DNA of 7,966 nt from an uncultured euryarchaeote (lineage in GTDB: Archaea; Thermoplasmatota; Poseidoniia; Poseidoniales; Thalassarchaeaceae), in the NCBI GenBank assembly GCA_937897085.1, contig CALCOR010000272.1:1-7966 (forward strand), written 5' to 3'. The position numbers were made by a program, and so were the translations under genes. The notes below the pieces were generated by a model. The model saw nothing but the letters and a program-made list of their open reading frames with translations, searched no databases and had not been told where the DNA came from. Shown here one piece after another: positions 1-7,292 of the stretch (within the stretch, counting starts at the first letter, position 1; the number at the start of each line of letters is the position of its first letter).

Positions 1-351
1 CGCGCATTATTGGGTCAGTTCCAATTCACCTCACAGATGGTCAAGACAAAATTGGGTGACCTCAGCGGCGGGGAGCGAGCACGAATCGCCATGTTGAAAC
101 TATTGTTGGAGGAGAATAACATGTTACTGCTCGACGAGCCGACCAACCACTTGGATTTCGATGCAAAAGAGGCTCTGGAGTCCGCTTTGCAATCCTACGA
201 TGGTGGAATTATCGCCGTCAGTCACGACCGTTGGTTCCTCGATCGAGTTTGCGATACCATTTGGGAACTTCCTGGTGATGGCACTCTGCGAGTCTGGCCG
301 GGCAACTACACTGACCATCTTCGACACAAGCAGCGGATGGCATCTCGGTGA
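1..351 (+). CDS. ABC-F family ATPase, C-terminal fragment (5' end outside window)
   Basis: The frame is open from base 1 and ends at TGA 349-351, giving the last 116 residues of an ABC ATPase. Visible in order (fragment numbering) are the ABC signature LSGGERAR at 21-28, Walker B LLLDEP at 42-47 with the catalytic Glu46, the D-loop NHLD at 49-52, and the H-loop AVSHDR with His75. The DEPTNHLD and SHDRWFLD wording and the closing PGNYTDHL segment are typical of the second nucleotide-binding domain of soluble ABC-F proteins. Members of this family act on the ribosome (translation factors such as EttA, or antibiotic target protection) and have no membrane domain. Only about 19 residues follow the GNY motif's start, so there is no long C-terminal extension. 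The Walker A, first ATPase domain and interdomain linker lie outside the window, so the subfamily cannot be assigned. The gene converges on glmS. Confidence 0.92.
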   Translation, partial: RALLGQFQFTSQMVKTKLGDLSGGERARIAMLKLLLEENNMLLLDEPTNHLDFDAKEALESALQSYDGGIIAVSHDRWFLDRVCDTIWELPGDGTLRVWPGNYTDHLRHKQRMASR

Positions 352-406
352 TTCTAGTCAAGGCTGTTGGAACGGTACCCTGCACTCGTGTGTGAGTAGG
401 GGCGGA

Positions 407-2227
407 TCACTCTACTGTCACTGACTTTGCGAGGTTGCGAGGTTTGTCGACGTCACAGCCCCTGGCGAGACCCGTCTGGTAGGCGAGCAGCTGCAGCGGG
501 ATGACCGTGAGCAGCGGGGATAGCATCGGATCGGTGCTTCCGACAGAAATCGGGATGTCCGCCTCCTCGGCGATGTCGTCGCCTTCCTCGTGGATGAGGA
601 TAATCTTCGCACCGCGGGCGCGGCACTCCTGGATGTTGGAGACCGTCTTCTGCTTGAACTTGTCATTCGGCGCAATCACGACGACTGGGCTGCCCTCCTC
701 AAGCAGGGCGATTGGTCCGTGCTTCATCTCCCCCGCGGGATATGCTAGACAAGGGATGTAGGCCACCTCCATCAGTTTCAGCGCACCTTCTCGGGCTACC
801 GGAGCGGATGGCCCGCGGCCCAGGAAGAGCACGATTTTGGCGTCCTGCACCGCCTCCACTGCCTCGGAGAGGGGCCCCTGGTCCGCCAGATAATCCTCGA
901 TCTGGTCAGGTAACGCCTCCAGCGCCTTGACCAACTTCACTCCCGGTTCCCTGGTGAGTGAGCGCGCCCTCCCGATCTGCAGAGCGAACAAGGTGAGCGC
1001 GGCGACCATGTTGCTGAACGCCTTGGTCGAGGCGACCGCCTGCTCCGGGCCAGAGTGGATGTAGACACCTTGTCCGCACTGACGGGCGATCGATGAGCCG
1101 ACGACGTTGATGACGCCCATCACCTGGGCATTCTTCAGTTGGATCTCCTTGACTGCGGAGAGCGTGTCAGCGGTCTCACCGCTCTGGCTGACGGCGAAGT
1201 GCAGCGCCGCTGGGTCGATGACCGGGTCGTTGGAGCGGAACTCGCTGGCGACGTGTGCGAGGGCGGGCACGCGCGCCAGCCGTTCGATGGCCAGACGGCC
1301 GACCTGACAGGCATGGAGAGCAGTGCCGCATCCGATCAGGCGAACGTGCGGAATCGCCTGCAACTCCTGTGGAGTGAGATTGAGTCCACCCAGTTTCGCA
1401 TTGCCGTCGGCGAGCAACATGCGTCCGGATATGCATTGGCGCAGGGCTTCGGGCTGTTCATGGATCTCCTTGAGCATGTAGTGCGGGTAGTCACCCAGTT
1501 CCGCCTCGCCCCAACTCTCATCGATGGTGGTTATCTGAGCGCCTGAAACACCTCCATCCAAGCGACTGGTCTGGACATCTCCTGCTGTCAGTTCGGCGAT
1601 GTCACCGTCGTTCAGGATGATCACCCGCTTCGTGTGCGCGGTGAGCGATTGCTGGTCGCTTGCGACATAGGTCTCACCATCACCGATGCCGACGACCAGC
1701 GCTGAACCATTGCTGGCGCAGATGATGATGTCCTCGTCGCTGAACACAGCACACAGTCCCCACGTCCCGCGGGTGTGGCTGAGCGCACGCCTCACCGAAT
1801 CCACAGGGGAGAGCCCGTCTGCACGCGCCCGTTGGACCAGGTGAGCGATCACCTCGGAATCGGTATCAGAGCGCAGCAGCACCCCCTCGGCCATCAGCCA
1901 GTTGCGCAGGGCGCGCGAATTCTCGATGATTCCGTTGTGCACGATGGCAACGCTGCCATCCTCGGAAGTGTGCGGGTGAGCGTTCGCATCTGTGACCTTG
2001 CCGTGGGTGGCCCAGCGTGTGTGCGCGACCCCGATCGTCCCGGGAAGATTGCTCGGTACGATGGCGGCGAGGTTATCCACCCGTCCGATGCACTTGTGCA
2101 CCTCGAGCCCACCGTTGCGCACGGCCAAGCCAGCGGAGTCGTAGCCGCGGTACTCCAATCGCCTGAGTCCATCGATGAGCAGCGGCGCTGCTTCACGGAA
2201 TCCGATGTAGCCGAATATACCGCACAT
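407..2227 (-). CDS. glmS: Glutamine--fructose-6-phosphate aminotransferase (isomerizing), GlmS
   Basis: This complete 606-residue protein converts fructose-6-phosphate plus glutamine to glucosamine-6-phosphate plus glutamate in the cytosol. It is the first committed step to UDP-GlcNAc and surface glycans. The N-terminal glutaminase domain (about 2-215) starts MCGIFGYIG, so Met removal exposes the nucleophilic Cys2. TRWATHG (70-76), HNGIIEN (97-103) and SDTDSE (120-125) form the glutamine pocket. Two SIS sugar-isomerase domains follow: the first (about 285-415) has GCGTALH (299-305), SQSGETADT (347-355) and VAST (398-401); the second (about 455-600) has the active-site segment EGALKLMEV (Glu487) and MKHGP (His503). 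The C-terminus KPRNLAKSVTVE is the family's canonical tail with catalytic Lys601. Length is within a few residues of E. coli GlmS (609). The ATG start is fixed by the requirement for Cys2 and by an SD-like GAGGG 7 nt upstream. It lies 63 bp downstream of the subtilase gene with its own TATA-like box and no visible frameshift. Confidence 0.98.
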   Translation of the reverse strand: MCGIFGYIGFREAAPLLIDGLRRLEYRGYDSAGLAVRNGGLEVHKCIGRVDNLAAIVPSNLPGTIGVAHTRWATHGKVTDANAHPHTSEDGSVAIVHNGIIENSRALRNWLMAEGVLLRSDTDSEVIAHLVQRARADGLSPVDSVRRALSHTRGTWGLCAVFSDEDIIICASNGSALVVGIGDGETYVASDQQSLTAHTKRVIILNDGDIAELTAGDVQTSRLDGGVSGAQITTIDESWGEAELGDYPHYMLKEIHEQPEALRQCISGRMLLADGNAKLGGLNLTPQELQAIPHVRLIGCGTALHACQVGRLAIERLARVPALAHVASEFRSNDPVIDPAALHFAVSQSGETADTLSAVKEIQLKNAQVMGVINVVGSSIARQCGQGVYIHSGPEQAVASTKAFSNMVAALTLFALQIGRARSLTREPGVKLVKALEALPDQIEDYLADQGPLSEAVEAVQDAKIVLFLGRGPSAPVAREGALKLMEVAYIPCLAYPAGEMKHGPIALLEEGSPVVVIAPNDKFKQKTVSNIQECRARGAKIILIHEEGDDIAEEADIPISVGSTDPMLSPLLTVIPLQLLAYQTGLARGCDVDKPRNLAKSVTVE

Positions 2228-2234
2228 CTCGCAT

Positions 2235-2239
2235 CCCTC
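2235..2239 (-). promoter_or_regulatory. Shine-Dalgarno-like sequence of glmS
   Basis: GAGGG on the minus strand, 7 nt upstream of ATG 2227-2225. It supports this start over the ATG at 2234, which is out of frame. The start is independently required to place Cys2 directly after Met. Confidence 0.65.
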
Positions 2240-2261
2240 TAGATTCTCCGTCAGGCTTCCA

Positions 2262-2270
2262 TTGTATAAC
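2262..2270 (-). promoter_or_regulatory. TATA-like box of glmS
   Basis: The minus strand reads GTTATACAA, 35-43 bases upstream of the glmS ATG and inside the 63-bp gap after the subtilase stop. The placement predicts transcription starting near 2240 with a leader of about a dozen bases, matching the layout before the subtilase. It would let glmS be expressed without read-through from the long protease gene. No T-run terminator is seen in the gap, so read-through may also occur. Confidence 0.4.
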
Positions 2271-2290
2271 CAGCGATGGTATTCCCAATA

Positions 2291-5200
2291 TCACAGTTCA
2301 ATGTGCTCATCGCACACCGGGCAGTCGACTTTCTTCAGTTCCATGCTCTTGACAGTGAACTTTCCTCCACACTCCGGGCAGGTCACTTCTCGATCTGGTG
2401 GAGGGGGTGGGGGCAGGTCACCCAGCGGAGGCAATCCCATGTCCGTCGGTGAAGGCGGGGGTGGTAGGTCATCGATGTCCGCCGGGGAAGGCGGTGGCGG
2501 CAGGTCACCCATGTCAGCCGGTGAAGGTGGTGGAGGCAGTCCTTCGGGTCCGGAATCCTTCTCCGCTTCCGCTTCCTTGCTGGCGCGCTCCTTCCTGCGC
2601 TTACGCCGCGCTGTTCCAGCATCCTCTGGCTCATCCTCTTCCTCCGACGGCGGAGGTGGCAGGTCCTCGATGGTCACCTTGAGTTCCGGCTCCGGTTCCT
2701 GCTCGGATTCGGACTTCTCCTCCGCGTCATCGTCGATCTCTTCGTGGATCAACTCGGCATCTTCGTCATCCTCTATGGCGATGGGGTCATCAAAGTCCTC
2801 GAGCACGGCCACCAGAACCTCTTCGCGCCTTCGTCTACCCATCATCCCAGCTGATACTGCCAGCAGTAGAACCGTCGCCATGATGCAGGTTGCCATCAGG
2901 ATCTTCGTGACGAGTTGGAAGGTGCGCTCATCGAGGTTCATCAGTGTGCGTAGGCGATCGAGGATGGAGGTTTTCTGCAACTCCGGTTCGCGGTCGTCGA
3001 CGAGCAGGCGGGCGCGCCATTCGAGTGAGGACGAGGTGTAGATGATGTGTGTCTCGCCTGCGTCATCGGAACGGGACGCCAGAGAGAGCCAGCCTTCGGT
3101 GAGCGGACCACCGAGTGCTATCTCTGCCTCTCCATCTTTGACGGTGATGAGGCTGTAGTGAATCTGCCGAGAAGCGGGGCCGACAGCGTCGTGAAACACC
3201 TGTAGACCGCGGGAGGTGTCGGCGAACCTCAGACTCAGCAATCCGGCTGCTGCAACCCTCTCCGAAGCGATTTCGGTTAGGTTGCTGTAGGTGACGCTCA
3301 GCACGAGTTCAGCGTCGTATCCATCCAGTTCGCGCCATCCGGTGACCACGATGTCCTCGCCGTCATCACCCTCAAGCACCGCCAATTGCGCCCCGCCGGC
3401 GTCATCGCCCATCGCCTTGCGGAACGCCCAGTTCTGCTCGCCGAAGTTCCCATGCGCGTAGAACACGCCCAGTCGCTCGATGCCAGTAGTGTCGTTTCGC
3501 GCGTCCTGGAACAGGATATGCACCAACTCAGAACCGAGCGATATCTGCACTGGGTCGGCAGCGGTCTCGATCACCTCGACCACGGGGATGATCTCACGGG
3601 ACAAGCGCCAACCCTCAGTTTCAGCGGGGGTATCACTGTCGAGCAAGAACACAGAGGTGATGTCGTCGTAAGTTCCCATCGTTGCCAGGTCCCGGTGGTA
3701 GCCAGCGACGGCTACGGTGTCAGAACGGATGTCCATGTCCAGACCCCAGTACTTGCCCTCTGCAAGGCTCAACGGGGTCATCAGGTCGATGATCTCGGTG
3801 ATGGTGCAGCTGGAATCGATGGTGGTGAACGAAACCGTGTGCAGCGTCAGCCCGAAGTCGTCGACAAAGCGGCGCGTCCAAGCGATGTGCATCTTATCAT
3901 CGTCGGTTGCTGCGAGTGCGAAACTCCCCGACCATTCGTCCTCCAGTTCCAAGCAGGTGAACAGGTCATAGCGCTCATTCACGCGATGAACCCAGACGCT
4001 GCTGCCATCGCTGGTGAACAGCAGGCTCTCTCCCTCGGCGGCGGAGAACCCCAGCGGAACATGGCCGCTCGGCAGGTCTGGACGGCGCGCTCCCTGAAGT
4101 CGCGAGGGGTCGACGAGGAGCGTGAACTCCAGTTGATTGTCGCTGGTATCGAGATCTATCTGGTCGCCGTCGACCGTCACCTCGACGCGGAACTTCTCCA
4201 TGCCCGCCTTCAGTTCGGTGGCGTGGAAGGTGAATGGTACCTCGACGAAACCGGCTCCGGGAACCAAATCGAGCGTGCGGGTGTCGATGACCTCCCAACC
4301 TAGATCGGTCCAGTGGTTCAACGACATCGTCGCCTGCAGCGCGAGATCGGCTCCGAGGTTGTCGAGGCGGATGGTCATCTGCGTCTCGCCGTTCGGATTG
4401 GGGACCTCCGGGTCTGTGGCGACTGCCCCGGAGCGGAAAGCGAGGTCGACACCGGGAGGGCGTGGGTCGACCGGGAAGGTGATGCTGATCACATTGTTCG
4501 ATTCGTCACTCTCGTCAATCAGATTACTCGGGTCGATGACCACCTCCAAGGTGTGGTCACCCGCAGTCGTCGGGATGTAACCCAACGATACAGAGACGAT
4601 ATCGGTTGAATCGATGTGAGAGATGGTCTCCACCGTCGCCTGCTCGCCATCCTCGCGTAGCAGGATCATCACCTCGTAGGCGTTCATGTCGCCGCTGTTC
4701 CGGATATCCAGATGCACCTTCAGGTAACTGTTGACGTATGCTCGATCGAGCGAGATGCCGTTCTCCTCGATGAGCAGGCTGCTGAACGGCTCGAGGTCGG
4801 GGGCAGGAGGCTGGTTATCCACCTCGACGTTGCGCCGCACCTCCTGCGTCGTCCATCCGCTCTCGGTGACCAGACGCACCGAGATTCTCCATGTGCCATC
4901 AGCCACCTCGGTGGTGTCCCAAGTCGTCTGCCAGTCTCCTGTATCGTAATCATCTCCCTGACTCAGGTTCTCCGCAGTGCTCCACTGACCGTTACCGATG
5001 CGGTATTCGATCCGCTCGCCGTAGACCGCTTTGTACGTTCCCTTGACCGTGGCGTCACCGCTCAGTGATCCGTAGCCGCTCGGCTCCTCAAGGTCGATGA
5101 CCGTCTCGCCGACATGATGCCATTGCCACGAACTGTTCGACCAGCGACTGATGTCATCCTTGGCGCGGGCTTCAATGAACACGTCCGCCCCATCATGCCA

Positions 5201-7228
5201 GAGTTCGACGGGTAGGTCGAACCACCATTCGTCCGTTCCGATGGCCAGCGTCCAATCGATTATCGTATCATTGTGGAATGCGGGGTCATAATACCTGACC
5301 GACGCCCTGACGTAGACATCCTCGATGGTCCGCTCAGGAGCCCCGTCGTACTCGGGTATCTCCGCCGTCCCCCTGATGCGATAGATCTGCTCGGCGTTGA
5401 ACCAACTGTCGTTCGTCGGTGACTCCAATTCCACCCAGTTGCCCGCACCATAGTCGGGGTCCACGGTGGTGTTGTTGGTCTGACCTCCGGTGCTTCCCAG
5501 TACTCCGGCGCCTTCGAGCAGCGATACCGCGTCAATCATCCCGAATCCGTAATGGTCGTTCCACGGCAGTCCAGGGTCTTCGTCGATGGTGCCGCGGAAT
5601 TCGCTGTGCTCACGCAGCATCTGCTTCACCTCTTCAGGGGTCAGATTAGGGACGGCTTCGAGCAGGATGGCGACGATGCCGGCGACCGCCGGGGTCGACA
5701 TGCTGGTGCCGTCGAAATCGATGTAAGAGTCATCGGCCATCGGGCGCGGCTGGCCAGGAACAATCACAGGTGAGGCGGCGTGCTGAGCGGAGAAGATGTG
5801 CGAACCAGGCGCGATCACATCCGGTTTCAACTCGTCCCATTCGTCATCGTCGTCGTCGTCGAGCCGCGGCCCGTGATTCGAGTAATCGGCGACGGTGTCA
5901 TCACCGCGATCGACCGTGTTCTGCTCATGGAGAGCCGCCACTGCGATGCAGCCGTCGGCGGACGCCGGTGACGGGACTCGATTGGTGCCGTCGTTACCCA
6001 TGGCGCACACAGGCACGATGCCAGAGTCGGAGACGTCGTTCACGGCGCGGGACTGGGCGGTGGTGCCGTTGTCACCTCGGTCAGCTGCTCCGGGAGCGCT
6101 AGCGGTGCCGAAAGACATCGACATCACATCAATGCCGTTGCTGGAGTCGTTGTTGCCCCAGTTGGTGTCACGGTTGTTGATCGCCCACTCGATACCCCTG
6201 ATGACGTCGGCGCTGTTCGCCCTTCCTACATCGGTGAACACCTTCAGGTCCACCAGATACGCTCCGGGTGCCATGCCGGTGTACTGCCGCCGCGCATCGC
6301 CAGTGCCCATCGCTATCCCCGATACGTGCGTTCCGTGGCCGGCGGTGTCGTCAGGGTCATCGGAGCCGTCCACATTCGAAGTAAGTGAAGTGGCGTCGTA
6401 GCCGGCCACCCACTTCTGGTCGGTGTAACTGGTGGGAACGAGGTCCGGATCATCGTCCTCATCGTCGAAGTCGTTGAGCGAGCGGTGCTCGTTGTCGACT
6501 CCTGAGTCAACGACTGCAATCACAACTCCATCTCCATCGTATCCGTAGGCGTGAGCGGAGTGAGCGTAGGTGCTGCTCTGGCGGGAGAGGGTGGCGGGGG
6601 CGGCGAAGTCGAGGAAGGGCTCGATGACATCCTGCATCTCGACGACCACGACTCCCGGCATTCTCCAGAGTTCGAGCAGAGCGCTCTGGGGTACCTTGTC
6701 CACGATTACAGAGTCCAGATTCGATACGGTGAACAACTTGGCGTCACCATCGGCCCCGACCCATCCGTGTGACCTGAGAACCGTCTCCAGAGCAGATTTC
6801 TCGGCCACCTCGGGGTGCCAGGCGTAATCGATCACCAGAGCGACCGTCATGCGACCGTCAGGGGCGAGGATCGCGGTCGGTGAGGGGGAAGAGCCGTTCC
6901 CGGCGAGCACGTCCTGCAAGCGGTCGTCGAAGCCGTTGGCGTCCACGTCCGGCCCGAACGAGAACCACCACTGGGAACTCTCAGCACTTGTTGCACCGAC
7001 TGGGACGGTGGGCATCCTTGCAGGGATGTCACATGGTGTTCCGGATTCGCACAGCAACGGAGGCAGACCGTCGACGAGCTGCGCTGGGCGAGTGCCCCAG
7101 GCATCGACCACGGTAGCGTCATCTTCCGCCTCGACTCCCATGGTCAGCAGCAGCGGAGAGAGAGAAGATAGCAGCAGGATGAGCAGTGGAAGCACGGCGA
7201 AGGCGTGCTTTCTGTTGACAACGCTCAC
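2291..7228 (-). CDS. Membrane-anchored subtilisin-like (S8) serine protease with CARDB domains and cytoplasmic zinc-ribbon tail
   Basis: This 1645-residue protein is a predicted secreted endopeptidase held in the membrane by its C-terminus. Domains: signal peptide 1-34 (hydrophobic 10-29, likely cut after VEA); EF-hand-like DVDANGFDD at 94-102; I9-like propeptide about 125-206; S8 catalytic domain about 228-575, with Asp241 (VVDSGVD), His298 (GHGTHVSG), oxyanion Asn412 (AMGNDG) and Ser509 (GTSMSTP). Next come two Ig-like beta modules (about 598-805), two CARDB-like modules (about 811-920 and 927-1041), and a region of about 350 residues with spaced beta-strand motifs suggesting a beta-propeller (about 1060-1405). 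A single TM helix (about 1438-1463) is followed by RRRR, placing the tail in the cytoplasm. The tail is acidic (1471-1540), then basic (1541-1550), then has LPPPP repeats (1564-1611) and a zinc ribbon (Cys1617, 1620, 1636, 1639). The complete triad argues that it is active. The start is GTG, chosen from a GGAGG 6 nt upstream and an ideal signal peptide. Substrate is unknown; protein degradation at the cell surface is inferred. Confidence 0.93.
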   Translation of the reverse strand: MSVVNRKHAFAVLPLLILLLSSLSPLLLTMGVEAEDDATVVDAWGTRPAQLVDGLPPLLCESGTPCDIPARMPTVPVGATSAESSQWWFSFGPDVDANGFDDRLQDVLAGNGSSPSPTAILAPDGRMTVALVIDYAWHPEVAEKSALETVLRSHGWVGADGDAKLFTVSNLDSVIVDKVPQSALLELWRMPGVVVVEMQDVIEPFLDFAAPATLSRQSSTYAHSAHAYGYDGDGVVIAVVDSGVDNEHRSLNDFDDEDDDPDLVPTSYTDQKWVAGYDATSLTSNVDGSDDPDDTAGHGTHVSGIAMGTGDARRQYTGMAPGAYLVDLKVFTDVGRANSADVIRGIEWAINNRDTNWGNNDSSNGIDVMSMSFGTASAPGAADRGDNGTTAQSRAVNDVSDSGIVPVCAMGNDGTNRVPSPASADGCIAVAALHEQNTVDRGDDTVADYSNHGPRLDDDDDDEWDELKPDVIAPGSHIFSAQHAASPVIVPGQPRPMADDSYIDFDGTSMSTPAVAGIVAILLEAVPNLTPEEVKQMLREHSEFRGTIDEDPGLPWNDHYGFGMIDAVSLLEGAGVLGSTGGQTNNTTVDPDYGAGNWVELESPTNDSWFNAEQIYRIRGTAEIPEYDGAPERTIEDVYVRASVRYYDPAFHNDTIIDWTLAIGTDEWWFDLPVELWHDGADVFIEARAKDDISRWSNSSWQWHHVGETVIDLEEPSGYGSLSGDATVKGTYKAVYGERIEYRIGNGQWSTAENLSQGDDYDTGDWQTTWDTTEVADGTWRISVRLVTESGWTTQEVRRNVEVDNQPPAPDLEPFSSLLIEENGISLDRAYVNSYLKVHLDIRNSGDMNAYEVMILLREDGEQATVETISHIDSTDIVSVSLGYIPTTAGDHTLEVVIDPSNLIDESDESNNVISITFPVDPRPPGVDLAFRSGAVATDPEVPNPNGETQMTIRLDNLGADLALQATMSLNHWTDLGWEVIDTRTLDLVPGAGFVEVPFTFHATELKAGMEKFRVEVTVDGDQIDLDTSDNQLEFTLLVDPSRLQGARRPDLPSGHVPLGFSAAEGESLLFTSDGSSVWVHRVNERYDLFTCLELEDEWSGSFALAATDDDKMHIAWTRRFVDDFGLTLHTVSFTTIDSSCTITEIIDLMTPLSLAEGKYWGLDMDIRSDTVAVAGYHRDLATMGTYDDITSVFLLDSDTPAETEGWRLSREIIPVVEVIETAADPVQISLGSELVHILFQDARNDTTGIERLGVFYAHGNFGEQNWAFRKAMGDDAGGAQLAVLEGDDGEDIVVTGWRELDGYDAELVLSVTYSNLTEIASERVAAAGLLSLRFADTSRGLQVFHDAVGPASRQIHYSLITVKDGEAEIALGGPLTEGWLSLASRSDDAGETHIIYTSSSLEWRARLLVDDREPELQKTSILDRLRTLMNLDERTFQLVTKILMATCIMATVLLLAVSAGMMGRRRREEVLVAVLEDFDDPIAIEDDEDAELIHEEIDDDAEEKSESEQEPEPELKVTIEDLPPPPSEEEDEPEDAGTARRKRRKERASKEAEAEKDSGPEGLPPPPSPADMGDLPPPPSPADIDDLPPPPSPTDMGLPPLGDLPPPPPPDREVTCPECGGKFTVKSMELKKVDCPVCDEHIEL
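2432..2539 (-). repeat. Three tandem 36-bp units coding for LPPPPSP(A/T)D(M/I)xx in the subtilase tail
   Basis: Residues 1564-1599 of the subtilase are three 12-residue units beginning at Leu1564, Leu1576 and Leu1588: LPPPPSPADMGD, LPPPPSPADIDD and LPPPPSPTDMGL. Partial related copies flank them: EDLPPPPS at 1521-1528 and GDLPPPPPP at 1603-1611. Units differ by several third-position and a few amino-acid changes, so the repeat is diverged and not a recent perfect duplication. The array sits between the basic patch of the cytoplasmic tail and the zinc ribbon. Confidence 0.9.
5843..5860 (-). repeat. GAC/GAT trinucleotide run encoding six Asp residues in the S8 catalytic domain
   Basis: The plus strand reads GTC ATC GTC GTC GTC GTC, giving Asp457-462 in the subtilase. 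It is followed by EWDE, in a surface loop just before KPDVIAPG and between oxyanion Asn412 and Ser509. Such a run is prone to slippage. An acidic loop here could bind calcium or simply add surface charge. Confidence 0.75.
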
Positions 7229-7234
7229 GCTATT

Positions 7235-7239
7235 CCTCC
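7235..7239 (-). promoter_or_regulatory. Shine-Dalgarno sequence fixing the GTG start of the subtilase
   Basis: GGAGG on the minus strand, 6 nt (AATAGC) before GTG 7228-7226. The overlapping ATG just before it (ATGGAGGAATAG) runs into a stop after three codons and is out of frame, so the GTG is the supported start. The next residues (basic, then a long hydrophobic run) make a typical signal peptide. Confidence 0.8.
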
Positions 7240-7261
7240 ATCTTCAGCGGGCCGCGGACGC

Positions 7262-7270
7262 CCTATAAGG
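7262..7270 (-). promoter_or_regulatory. TATA-like box of the subtilase gene
   Basis: The minus strand reads CCTTATAGGG, an AT-rich island in otherwise GC-rich DNA, 34-42 bases upstream of the GTG start. With archaeal TATA-to-start-site spacing of about 25 bp, transcription would begin near 7240, leaving a leader of roughly a dozen bases that just contains the Shine-Dalgarno sequence. The match to the archaeal consensus is imperfect. Support comes from position and from the similar arrangement at glmS. Confidence 0.4.
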
Positions 7271-7292
7271 CCAATCAGGAGCGGTGCGGAGG

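Noticed and set aside
352..406. Bidirectional terminator between the convergent ABC-F and glmS genes
   Set aside because: Only a weak 4-bp stem (ACTC/GAGT) and no T-run on either strand were seen in this 55-bp gap.
1775..2242. Plus-strand open frame of 155 codons opposite the glmS N-terminus
   Set aside because: The opposite strand encodes the conserved glutaminase domain; the plus-strand product has no family features.
2228..2290. glmS ribozyme or other riboswitch upstream of glmS
   Set aside because: The gap is only 63 bp, much shorter than the glmS ribozyme, the likely leader is about a dozen bases, and that ribozyme is known from Gram-positive bacteria.
2262..3041. Plus-strand open frame of 259 codons rich in Gly/Ser opposite the subtilase tail
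   Set aside because: It is the complement of the proline-rich and acidic coding repeats. The low-complexity Gly/Ser content is explained by the opposite strand, which has a clear TM helix and zinc ribbon.
3386..4303. Plus-strand open frame of 305 codons
   Set aside because: It lies wholly inside the subtilase gene, shows no recognisable motif, and is an expected shadow frame in GC-rich DNA.
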